From the NCBI GenBank assembly GCA_900545915.1, contig URAV01000011.1, positions 23,020 through 87,019 on the forward strand: a DNA stretch of 64,000 bases. The letters are read 5' to 3'. Shown piece by piece: positions 37,669 to 46,291 of the stretch. Under the pieces are notes generated by a model. The model searched no databases. It saw only the letters and a program-made list of their open reading frames with translations, and was not told the origin of the DNA. The translations under genes and the position numbers were made by a program. How positions within the stretch are numbered: position 1 is the stretch's first letter; every line of letters begins with the position of its first letter. This DNA is from an uncultured Porphyromonadaceae bacterium. Lineage in GTDB: Bacteria > Bacteroidota > Bacteroidia > Bacteroidales > Coprobacteraceae.

Positions 37669-39399
37669 TTATTTATAACTGATGACATGGTTATCTTTGG
37701 TAACAATGCGACCGTCAACCGACCGCAATTTCATCCCGGAAGGCAACTCCACAATTACACTGGCATTCAACGCCGGTAACTCGATCTCAAAAGATCCGCT
37801 CTTTCCGCAAGCTATGTACTTTTTGGTAACTATATCAAACAGATCGACTTTTTCCTCGCTATAATAATCGATAATTTTGTTCTCAGCATGTGGATTATAA
37901 TAGAGATACACAGGATAAGGACGCTCTGAATAAAAATCGGTAGTATTACAATTTATTTGTAAAATTCCGGATTCCGAAGTTTCAGAAACCATTGCTCCCA
38001 AAATACCGACCGGAGAGGTACTGTACAAGCTGAACATGCTTTCCGCCGGATTAGCGGGAGTCCAGTTAGGCCCGTCACCCAAAGCGACAGGTTCGATACC
38101 TTTCAGAGATTCTTTGCCGTAACAATCTGTTTTCCTTAATCCTTCATAGGCAATATTATTATCAGTAAGCTCTTTCATCTCCGGTAACCACTGATGTGCA
38201 TCATCGATTTCTCCCGGATAAAAAAGTCGGCAAGCATTTACATTATTCAACATCCATTTTCCGATAGCCGTAGCAAACTGAGGTTCATACTTAACCATCG
38301 GTACTAACGGCCACGTCAATTTCACACTATTCATAAAAAAGGCATATCCTCCTCCATCCAAAATACTGCCCTGAAGTCCCGAAACATCATAATCGCCCCA
38401 GCGACCGGCCATCACACCCCAACCATATCTTCCATTAGGATTCTGACATCCGTCAAATGTCCAGTCCAGTATCTTCTTTACATCATATTGCGTTCCCTCT
38501 TCTGCATTCAATCGAGAAGCAACAATAGCCGACATAGGTAAAAGAATTTCATAAAACCGACTCTCCTTCTGAGCGAGCAATGCCTCTAATGCAGACTTGG
38601 CATGCTGCAAATAGCGCGGATCTCCGAACTTTTTATAGGCAGCATACAGCACATAAGCATGACCTCCTGCGGCATCCTGCTGAAGTGGAATATTATTAAC
38701 CATCCCCTTCATCCGGGAATAATCAAAATAAGAATAATCATAATTCCCATTCAACACAGAATCGGCTTTACAAAACTGCTCGGCAATAACATGTTGAATC
38801 GAATCTGCTCCGGAAACTCCCGGAAATACATCGCACACAGCATAATAGAGAACATTCGGAAAAACATCGTACCACCAATCACGACCATACCCGCCTCCTA
38901 ATAACGCAACTTCCGGACAAGTATTGTTCATTACGATATTCCAGCCGTTATCCGAATTAAAATAGTTCTGCACCATTTTAACATAATTATATCCGTTTTG
39001 AGAAGTTTTGTCGATCCCGACCAATCCTCCCCCGAGCAAAGCAGCCAACGAATTTAGACTCTCATGAAACTCTCCGTTATTATTTTTCGGTCCTTGACGT
39101 GAATCATTCACTGCCGTGTAAAGTCCGAATGTCGTCTGAGGAATATTCCGGTGAGCACTGTCAAGCCAAATAACCGGATTTCCACAAATGCGTGTATCGA
39201 AATTAAATACATAAGCATCAAAATCAAGAGCCTTTTTTCTCCAGTCCAAAATCTTATACGGTTCAGGGAAATTAGGCATCTGATCGATACGACTAATCGA
39301 AACCTGTTTTACCGGATCACCGAAATATGTTTCCTGACATGCAGGAAACACAAGTAAAACCCCAAAGATTAAGGCAGGAAAAAATTTATTTCTTTTCAT
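37669..39399 (-). CDS. Lipoprotein of an unrecognised, probably carbohydrate-active family
   Basis: A 576-residue lipoprotein (signal peptide, lipobox VFPAC at Cys21), homologous along its length to the first ~530 residues of the 1042-residue protein at 28748-31876. Conserved blocks include DQMPNFPEPYKILDWRKKA, GLVGIDKTSQNGYNYVKM, GRDWWYDVFPNVLYYAV, the helix pair around HAYVLYAAYKKFGDPRYLQH, SRLNAEEGTQYDVKKILDW, GRWGDYDVSGLQGS and RPYPVYLYYNPHAEN. Regular amphipathic helices then a beta-sandwich tail suggest an (alpha/alpha)-barrel enzyme such as many glycoside hydrolases and lyases. Conserved Asp, Glu, Trp and Tyr residues in the shared blocks are possible catalytic residues. I cannot name the family. 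It overlaps the MFS gene by 14 bp. Confidence 0.75.
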   Translation of the reverse strand: MKRNKFFPALIFGVLLVFPACQETYFGDPVKQVSISRIDQMPNFPEPYKILDWRKKALDFDAYVFNFDTRICGNPVIWLDSAHRNIPQTTFGLYTAVNDSRQGPKNNNGEFHESLNSLAALLGGGLVGIDKTSQNGYNYVKMVQNYFNSDNGWNIVMNNTCPEVALLGGGYGRDWWYDVFPNVLYYAVCDVFPGVSGADSIQHVIAEQFCKADSVLNGNYDYSYFDYSRMKGMVNNIPLQQDAAGGHAYVLYAAYKKFGDPRYLQHAKSALEALLAQKESRFYEILLPMSAIVASRLNAEEGTQYDVKKILDWTFDGCQNPNGRYGWGVMAGRWGDYDVSGLQGSILDGGGYAFFMNSVKLTWPLVPMVKYEPQFATAIGKWMLNNVNACRLFYPGEIDDAHQWLPEMKELTDNNIAYEGLRKTDCYGKESLKGIEPVALGDGPNWTPANPAESMFSLYSTSPVGILGAMVSETSESGILQINCNTTDFYSERPYPVYLYYNPHAENKIIDYYSEEKVDLFDIVTKKYIACGKSGSFEIELPALNASVIVELPSGMKLRSVDGRIVTKDNHVISYK

Positions 39400-40648
39400 T
39401 TTCCAGCAAATTTGATTGTTTAATAATATGATTTCCTAAGGGTAGTGCCAATAATTGCAACAATGCTACGATAATAAGCGCATACTTAAGCGCAAAATCT
39501 TCCGATACTCCGAAAGCAAGAAACAAAAAGATTATCAATCCGGAAGCTCTTCCGACAAACAAGCCGAATTCATGGCTCAATATGTAGGCATATTCATTGC
39601 GTTGCTCCTTCTTTGAAACAACATCAATTACTCTCATCATAATCGGGAAATAGGCTAAATCATGCAACGGTTGAAAAACGACCTTACAAAGAACAAAGAT
39701 AATAACGCCGGTCGAAGAAAAAAGAATACCGTTAAAAAGCGTACCGATCAAAAAGATAAACAATCCCGTACCGAATACGATATTACGGTGCTTAGGTTTT
39801 GTCACCCTACCCAATACATAAACAAGTATAGCAGTAATACCGCCGCTAATACTCTGAATCAATCCTAAAGAACCTTCCTCTCCAACAAGTTTTAACACCA
39901 AAATGGCCGGTGCTGTTACCAAAAATCCCTGAACAAGGCCTTTCAAAGCTGCCCAAGAGAGTAGTTTGTACCATAGCGGATGAAAACGGAAATAGAGAAA
40001 CGTTTTCTGGGTCGGATTTTCAAAGTTCCCTCGAGATAAGACAAAACAAGCGATCACTGTAATACCCATAGCCAAAAAGGTCACAATCCGATAAGAAAGA
40101 TTTATATCGATGTCGATTCCCAATAAATGACGGCCTGAAAGACCGGCTATAAGTGCCCCTACCCCTAACGGGACAATAATAGATGCAATTGTAAAAGCAA
40201 AAGACTCAAGTCCGAAAAAATAATTCCGATTATCATCCTTAGTCGAGTTAAGAGCCAACAGATAACGATTTGTCCAAAAGAATCCCGAAGCTGCCCCCAT
40301 AACAAATCCTGCTACAGACAATTCTGTTATTCCCAAACTATGAATCGCCATCATCCCCACCATAGATATACCGCTAAGCAGTATGCCTATACAATACAAA
40401 ATATTCACCTTGAAATGCTTAAGCAAAAATCCGTTTACGACCGATGTACATACGATACCCACATACATAGCCAATTGATAAAGAGCTACGTATGCCGGAC
40501 TATTAGTATTCCTCATAATATAAGCACCCACAAAGATTTCTACAATCGGCAGAACAAGAGCATAAAGCATGTTCGTGCCGAGAAGGACCTGCATATTATG
40601 AGGTACGGATTTAAACACCTCATATTCTTTTGTCAGTTTTCCGAACAT
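39386..40648 (-). CDS. MFS transporter, probably for oligosaccharide or sugar uptake
   Basis: A 420-residue inner-membrane protein with about 12 membrane helices of the major facilitator type, for example LYALVLPIVEIFVGAYIM and SVAGFVMGAASGFFWTNRYLLAL. It sits between GH130 and the unrecognised lipoprotein, overlapping the latter by 14 bp and following GH130 after 10 bp. An inner-membrane permease next to a GH130 phosphorylase implies import of a short oligosaccharide into the cytoplasm for phosphorolysis, which saves ATP. Substrate is inferred only from that neighbourhood. Confidence 0.85.
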   Translation of the reverse strand: MFGKLTKEYEVFKSVPHNMQVLLGTNMLYALVLPIVEIFVGAYIMRNTNSPAYVALYQLAMYVGIVCTSVVNGFLLKHFKVNILYCIGILLSGISMVGMMAIHSLGITELSVAGFVMGAASGFFWTNRYLLALNSTKDDNRNYFFGLESFAFTIASIIVPLGVGALIAGLSGRHLLGIDIDINLSYRIVTFLAMGITVIACFVLSRGNFENPTQKTFLYFRFHPLWYKLLSWAALKGLVQGFLVTAPAILVLKLVGEEGSLGLIQSISGGITAILVYVLGRVTKPKHRNIVFGTGLFIFLIGTLFNGILFSSTGVIIFVLCKVVFQPLHDLAYFPIMMRVIDVVSKKEQRNEYAYILSHEFGLFVGRASGLIIFLFLAFGVSEDFALKYALIIVALLQLLALPLGNHIIKQSNLLENEKK

Positions 40649-40658
40649 AATATCCCTC

Positions 40659-41702
40659 TTATTTCAAAGTATTCAATATTTCTTTTACAGACAAAGTCGC
40701 AGCACAAATTACCTCATCACTCGCTCCGTAGTAAAGATGAACCGTATCACCATCAACATAATGTCCGTTCGTAAAAACTACATTCCCGAAAAAACCGGTT
40801 TGTTCATAATCTGCGATAGGTTCCATAATAGGTTCTTCACTACGGGAAATGACTTTTGAAGGATCATTCAGATCGAGAAGCAATGCTCCCAAGCAATAAC
40901 GATGGTCATGTGTTGCACCATGATAGATCTCGAGCCAACCTTTCTCAGTACGGATAGGAGGAGCGCCAGCACCTACACGTGCAGAATCCCATTTCCCTTC
41001 GCGTGTGGTAGCAATACATTTATGATTCCCCCAATGTTTCCTGTCCGGAGATTCGGCCAGCCAAATATAATTCCCTCCTAATTCCGGACTACTCGGACGA
41101 TGAAAAGCATAATACTTTCCATTAATTTTTTCTTCGAACAAAGCACAATCTTTATTATGCGGAGGGAAAATCATACCATGATGAATATAATTATTAAAAT
41201 CTTTTGTTTCGATCAACCCGACTCCGACAGCAACAGAAGAAACTTCGGTAAAAGTCAAGAAGAAGCCATCCTCCATAGAAGCGACACGACAATCTTCGAT
41301 ACCGAATGCTTCCAGATCGCCACGTCCGAAAAGAGGAGGAAATGAAGGATCTTCATAAAAATGGACTCCGTCCTCACTACATACAAACCGGAGATAAGAG
41401 AGGGTCGTTAGATAATTCTTTCCTTGATAGCCGATTACTCTCGGATCAGAAGCATCAAGAGCCGGATCATTCTTATCGAATGAGAGTATCTCTATTTTCC
41501 CGTCTTTATTATAAATCGGAAAACTGATTTTATTCTCGATTTGCTTAGGACGCTCTGCAACACGAAGCAATAACCATATCTTATTATTATATCGGAAAAC
41601 TCCGGGATTCAACAAACATACTATTTCCATACCTTCAATTCCCGGCTTCAGGTCGATAGGTCGCATAATCGGATTCTGAGGATTTCTCTTTGCTATATCC
41701 AT
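40659..41702 (-). CDS. GH130 beta-mannoside phosphorylase-like enzyme
   Basis: A 347-residue enzyme with no signal peptide, so predicted to be cytoplasmic. It shows the five-bladed propeller blocks of family GH130: MRPIDLKPGIEGMEIVCLLNP region, LLLRVAERP, GRGDLEAFGIEDCRV (Asp137 as the likely proton-relay acid), YYAFHRPSS (His201-Arg202), and GAGAPPIRTEKGWLEIYHGA. Most characterised members phosphorolyse beta-mannosides (mannosyl-glucose, mannosyl-GlcNAc, beta-1,2- or beta-1,4-manno-oligosaccharides) to mannose 1-phosphate; a few hydrolyse. It is the first gene of the operon, 10 bp before the MFS gene, so the locus probably targets a beta-mannose-containing glycan. The exact linkage cannot be read. 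Confidence 0.88.
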   Translation of the reverse strand: MDIAKRNPQNPIMRPIDLKPGIEGMEIVCLLNPGVFRYNNKIWLLLRVAERPKQIENKISFPIYNKDGKIEILSFDKNDPALDASDPRVIGYQGKNYLTTLSYLRFVCSEDGVHFYEDPSFPPLFGRGDLEAFGIEDCRVASMEDGFFLTFTEVSSVAVGVGLIETKDFNNYIHHGMIFPPHNKDCALFEEKINGKYYAFHRPSSPELGGNYIWLAESPDRKHWGNHKCIATTREGKWDSARVGAGAPPIRTEKGWLEIYHGATHDHRYCLGALLLDLNDPSKVISRSEEPIMEPIADYEQTGFFGNVVFTNGHYVDGDTVHLYYGASDEVICAATLSVKEILNTLK

Positions 41703-41782
41703 AATTTATTATATATATTTAGTGTGATGAAATTTTCATCGTTTGTGTTTTTCAGGCTTATCGAACGACCTGAACTCAGAAG

Positions 41783-41790
41783 CAAATATA
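41783..41790 (-). promoter_or_regulatory. Probable -7 element of the utilisation operon
   Basis: The minus strand reads TATATTTG, matching TAnnTTTG exactly, ~80 bp before the GH130 ATG. No TTTG box is found at -33. Instead the inverted repeat begins 21 bp upstream, as expected for an activator-dependent promoter. Confidence 0.55.
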
Positions 41791-41811
41791 AATGGGTGTA
41801 TCTCGTTACCG

Positions 41812-41895
41812 GTATCTTATTATTTCAAAAAGGTATCTACATAGATTTTTCTTAAATATGTCACGTTTGTATACTTTTTTGAAACAATAAGATAC
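41812..41895. promoter_or_regulatory. 25-bp inverted repeat, candidate operator of the hybrid regulator
   Basis: The arm at 41812-41836 and the reverse complement of the arm at 41871-41895 agree at 23 of 25 positions, with common core GTATCTTATTRTTTC followed by CAAAA-type bases. The 34-bp spacer makes the arm centres 59 bp apart, about 5.6 helical turns. It lies immediately upstream of the operon -7/-33 region. An AraC-type dimer could bind both arms; each arm could also pair in RNA. Confidence 0.7.
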
Positions 41896-42184
41896 TCGAA
41901 TTTCCTTTAAAAATCTGAAATTGCATTTCAATTAGAACATACAAATCAAGACAGCAATTCATCGATAAAATCAGGCTTAAAGAACACAAATACTGGATAT
42001 ATAAAATCTAAAATAAAGCCATGAAAACACAAAAAAGATTTTTAATCACATTTATTCTCCAAGAATATTATTATTTTCATTTCGTTATTAAGATATAATC
42101 TTATAAGTTCTTTTACATAAGCATATTATACATGAATCAATACAAATGTTTTTATTCAACAATACCAAATAACATCACATTCTC

Positions 42185-45100
42185 ATGCTTCGCAAAATAC
42201 TCAATATCGCATATATCGTTTTCTTTACACAAATCCTATATGCAAACGAATCTCGAATACTTCGCTTAAGCAATAACGACGGCCTGTCCAACAGTTCCAT
42301 AACAACGATTTTTCAAGATTCAAACGGACTCATCTGGATAGGAACATGGGATGGGCTAAATGTATATAATGGCGCCGAGTTCGAAAATTACCGTTCTAAC
42401 CGTCAAGATTCTTCAAGTATCACCAACCCTGTAATACGCCAAATTTTTGAAGAAAATAAAGATATTCTTTGGATAACGACAGATTACGGAATAAACAGAT
42501 TTAACATCTCCACAAAAAAATTCCAACCCTATTACTTGGGATACAAAGATAGGGAAACATTTAGAGAACACTCTTTTCTCGCAACTCGAAATTCAGAGGG
42601 ATTAATATTAGCTGCCTCTTACAAGTCCGGAATATATAAATTCAACACGAAATCAGAAAATTTCGAACCATTCCCAATCCTCGATATTGACAAGAACAAT
42701 ATAATACAACTTTTTTTCGATTCTTCAGACAATCTATGGATTGTAAATGACAAAAATGAAATCTTCCGTCTGAAAATCAAATCCGATAAAATTACGGAGA
42801 AACAAAAAATAATTCCTCCTGCAGACTTTTTGCATCTTTGCTACGACAAAAAAGAAAAAATATGGTTTCAATACGAAAATTACGCATTAGGGTACTATTC
42901 GATACAAACCGAAAAATTTTCTGATTGGGGATCAAAACCTTACGGAGAATTGAACGAAGTCCTCGAAAACGGAGGTAATATACTATTCGCAACAAACACC
43001 GGATTAATTCAATATAACAAACAAACGAGAACAGAATCGATCCGATTAAGCGGTATCCCGGTCTTATCGGTCTATTCCGGTACACAAGATATATTATGGG
43101 TAGGCACTGATTCTCAAGGCATTTATCGCATTCTTCCCCCACAAAACTATTTCAATACTTTTACAAACAATAATATCCCGGAACTCGGCAATTACGCAGT
43201 CAGAGCAATATACAAAGATGCAGAAAACAAACTTTGGATAGGAACGAAAGGCGGAGGAGTCATTTCTATTACATATTTAGGAGCGACCTTACAACAAGCT
43301 CGTAAATTTACGACAGACGACGGACTCATAAATAACTCGGTATTCTCCTTAGCGCAAGGTCCGAATCAAGATTTCTGGATAGGAACGGACAACAAAGGTT
43401 TAAATTACTATTCTTTTCAAGAGAAAAAAATAAAAAGTCTGCAGTCGAACAGTATATTCAATATACAGCAAATTTGCTCTGTTTATGCATTATTGCAAGC
43501 TGACGATTCGACTTTATGGATAGGAACAAGTGGAAACGGTTTGTTTAAGATGATAATTTCCCGCTCTTCAAAAGGAGAATACGAAATAAGAAATTATAAA
43601 CATTACAAATATAACTCTCATAACAAAAACAGTATCAATAACAACGTCATATACTCACTTGCAATAGAGGGAGATTCTATCCTTTGGATTGCAACTCGAG
43701 GAGGCGGAATAAATCGTATGGACATAAAACGAGAATATTTTACCGCATATAAAAACGATAAATCAGATATAAACACAATAAGCAGTAATGATGTAATATG
43801 TTTATATATAGACAATAAAAAAAGAATTTGGGCAGGAACGACTGCCGGATTAAACCTATTGATACAAGAAAACGGAAAAGTTCGGATCAAACGATATACA
43901 GAAAAGGAAGGATTGGCAAATAGCAACATACATGGAATTTTAGAAGACCGTGCCCATCATATATGGATCAGTACAAACAAAGGTATCTCAAGAATGAATC
44001 CGGAACAAGAACAATTCGTACACTATTTTTATAACGAAGGGTTGCAGGATAATGAATTTTCAGACGGAGCATACCTTTCATTTTCGGGAGGACAAGAACT
44101 CTATTTCGGAGGAGTAAACGGTTTCAGTGTATTCCATCCCGACCAAATCGGAATTAGCAACTATAACCCACCTTTGTATTTAAACTCATTCAAAATAGAT
44201 AACATCGATCAACCCCTTGATCTCAATTACAAAAACGACTATCCTATCAGTTATAAACAAAATTCGCTGAGTTTCCATTTTTCTATCTTAGACTACATAA
44301 CAAACAGCAAATGCGAAATAGCCTATAAAGTAACCAGAGATGGAGAAAAACCAGCAAACTGGATTTATATAGGAAATAACCGGGACATTATTTTATCGAA
44401 CTTAGTTCCCGGAAACTATAAACTGTCAGTTGCCTATACAAACAGCGATAATCAATGGAACAGAGACAGTTTTTCATTTCCATTCAGAATCTCTCCGCCA
44501 TGGTGGAAATCAATATATGCATACACCGCTTATTCATTCTTGATTTTATTATTTGCATATTTCATTTTCCGGTTTCAAAAATACCGATTGAAAATGCAAC
44601 ACAACCTTGAACTAGAGAAACTGGAAACACAAAAAAAAGAAGAAATTCATCAGGCAAAACTTCGTTTCTTTACCAATATCGCTCATGAATTTTCAAACTC
44701 GATAACCCTGATTTACGGTCCTTGCGAAAAAATGATGAGTACTCCTGATCTAAGCGAAAAGAACCGGAACTACCTAAGCGTAATCAAAAAGAATGCAGAA
44801 CGAATGCGGAATCAGATACAGCAATTAATGGAATTCCGTAAAGCAGAAACCGGACATTTGACCCTGCATTTTGAACCGATAGATATTCCTGAACTGATCA
44901 AATATACTTTGGATAACTTCCTCGATATTGCAGACCAAAAAAGAATAAACATCCAATTAGACATTCGTCCCGATATTCCGGCATGGGTTGTTGACAGAGA
45001 CGCTTTAGAGAAAGTTATTTTCAACCTCATGTCCAATGCATTTAAATATACTCCTAAAAACGGAAAAATAGAAATCAAACTGTCTGTTAACGCCAAGAAT

Positions 45101-46207
45101 GAGCTCTGTTTTTCTTGTACCAACAGCGGTACAGGAATAGACGCCCAACATATCCCTCTGATATTTAACAGATTCAAAGTTCTTGATAATTTCGAGAACC
45201 AATTATCTAAAGGAATATATACCCGTAATGGCATAGGCTTAGCGATGTGTCAAGACTTGGTTAAGCTCCTGAACGGAAATATCGTCGTAGATAGCAAAAT
45301 AAATGAATACACGACTTTCACCGTAACGATTTCGCCCGACAATAAAGCCGATAAAAAAACTCAGGAAAAAAGCCGGCAACGACAATATTCGATTTCTTCC
45401 GACGTATCTGAAAAGAAAACAAAAAACATCCTCGTTATCGATGACCAAGAAGAAATAAGGCAATTTATTATCGAAACTTTAAACTCATATTCCGTAACAG
45501 AAGCCGAAAACGGACAAGAAGCTTTAGACAAAATAAACAAGTTTCTGCCCGATCTCATTATTTGCGATGTTTTAATGCCGGTTATGGACGGACTCACATT
45601 TCTACAAAAAATAAAAAATGATATTGCGACCAAACATATTCCGGTCATACTATTATCATCCAAAATGTCGGTCGAAAGCCAAATTCAAGGACTTGAATAC
45701 GGTGCAGACATGTATTTAGGTAAACCGTTTCATCCTGCCCATCTGCAAGCTGCAGTAGAACGTATGCTCGGAAATAAAGAAATAGTAAAACACTATATGG
45801 AATCTCCCCTTGCATACGCCGAACAATTCAATGGGAAATTAATAGACAAACAGGATAAAGAATTCATGAACAAGGCCTTCGAATATCTATCACAAAATTT
45901 AGATAATGAGACCTATAATCAAGACTCTTTATCTCAAGATCTGGCAATAAGCAGAGTGCAACTATACCGCAAAATAAAAAAACTGACAGATAAGACTCCC
46001 GCCGATTTTATACGAAGCTTTCGCTTACAGGAAGCTGAGAAACGACTGCGAACCACATCTAAAACCGTACAAGAAATTATGACCGATTGCGGATTTAGAA
46101 ACAAAGCCCATTTTTATCGGGAATTTGCAAAACTATATCATGCAACTCCTAAAGAATATCGAATGACAGTCTCGAATACAGGCTATGAGCAAGACCCCCA
46201 AAAATAA
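42185..46207 (+). CDS. Hybrid two-component system sensor-regulator (HTCS)
   Basis: A 1340-residue one-protein signalling system. A signal peptide/first membrane segment precedes a periplasmic sensor of repeated two-component propeller blades (GLSNSSITTIFQDSNGLIWIGT and many LWIGT repeats, to ~640), a Y_Y_Y domain (~690-765) and a membrane helix (~776-800). The cytoplasmic part has a histidine kinase (phosphoacceptor in NIAHEFSNSITLIYGP, ~835; ATP lid motifs NLMSNAFKYTP, GIGLAMC), a receiver (IICDVLMPVMDG, Asp ~1126) and an AraC-type helix-turn-helix (~1220-1330, SRVQLYRKIKKLTDKTPADF). It senses an oligosaccharide in the periplasm and should switch on the divergent operon. Confidence 0.93.
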   Translation: MLRKILNIAYIVFFTQILYANESRILRLSNNDGLSNSSITTIFQDSNGLIWIGTWDGLNVYNGAEFENYRSNRQDSSSITNPVIRQIFEENKDILWITTDYGINRFNISTKKFQPYYLGYKDRETFREHSFLATRNSEGLILAASYKSGIYKFNTKSENFEPFPILDIDKNNIIQLFFDSSDNLWIVNDKNEIFRLKIKSDKITEKQKIIPPADFLHLCYDKKEKIWFQYENYALGYYSIQTEKFSDWGSKPYGELNEVLENGGNILFATNTGLIQYNKQTRTESIRLSGIPVLSVYSGTQDILWVGTDSQGIYRILPPQNYFNTFTNNNIPELGNYAVRAIYKDAENKLWIGTKGGGVISITYLGATLQQARKFTTDDGLINNSVFSLAQGPNQDFWIGTDNKGLNYYSFQEKKIKSLQSNSIFNIQQICSVYALLQADDSTLWIGTSGNGLFKMIISRSSKGEYEIRNYKHYKYNSHNKNSINNNVIYSLAIEGDSILWIATRGGGINRMDIKREYFTAYKNDKSDINTISSNDVICLYIDNKKRIWAGTTAGLNLLIQENGKVRIKRYTEKEGLANSNIHGILEDRAHHIWISTNKGISRMNPEQEQFVHYFYNEGLQDNEFSDGAYLSFSGGQELYFGGVNGFSVFHPDQIGISNYNPPLYLNSFKIDNIDQPLDLNYKNDYPISYKQNSLSFHFSILDYITNSKCEIAYKVTRDGEKPANWIYIGNNRDIILSNLVPGNYKLSVAYTNSDNQWNRDSFSFPFRISPPWWKSIYAYTAYSFLILLFAYFIFRFQKYRLKMQHNLELEKLETQKKEEIHQAKLRFFTNIAHEFSNSITLIYGPCEKMMSTPDLSEKNRNYLSVIKKNAERMRNQIQQLMEFRKAETGHLTLHFEPIDIPELIKYTLDNFLDIADQKRINIQLDIRPDIPAWVVDRDALEKVIFNLMSNAFKYTPKNGKIEIKLSVNAKNELCFSCTNSGTGIDAQHIPLIFNRFKVLDNFENQLSKGIYTRNGIGLAMCQDLVKLLNGNIVVDSKINEYTTFTVTISPDNKADKKTQEKSRQRQYSISSDVSEKKTKNILVIDDQEEIRQFIIETLNSYSVTEAENGQEALDKINKFLPDLIICDVLMPVMDGLTFLQKIKNDIATKHIPVILLSSKMSVESQIQGLEYGADMYLGKPFHPAHLQAAVERMLGNKEIVKHYMESPLAYAEQFNGKLIDKQDKEFMNKAFEYLSQNLDNETYNQDSLSQDLAISRVQLYRKIKKLTDKTPADFIRSFRLQEAEKRLRTTSKTVQEIMTDCGFRNKAHFYREFAKLYHATPKEYRMTVSNTGYEQDPQK

Positions 46208-46230
46208 ACCGAACCCGTTCGTACAAATAT

Positions 46231-46285
46231 GAAATGCCCCCTAAAAGCTTTTTGTCAAACTTTTAGAGGGCACTTCTATTTCTTC
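46231..46285. terminator. Hairpin between HTCS and argS, probable bidirectional terminator
   Basis: The stem GAAATGCCCCCTAAAAG / CTTTTAGAGGGCACTTC (15 of 17 pairs) with a 12-nt loop is flanked by TATTTCTT on the plus side. It sits between the convergent HTCS and argS genes. Confidence 0.65.
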
Positions 46286-46291
46286 ATTTCT

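Larger units (their letters stand above)
41703..42184. other. Divergent regulatory gap of the utilisation locus
   Basis: 482 bp between GH130 (minus) and the hybrid sensor-regulator (plus). It contains a -7 box for the operon (41783-41790) and a long inverted repeat (41812-41895). The rest, 41900-42184, is AT-rich; it presumably holds the regulator's own promoter, but no clear box was found. Confidence 0.7.

Noticed and set aside
40340..40774. 144-codon open frame on the plus strand
   Set aside because: It is antisense across the MFS and GH130 boundary and has no domain.
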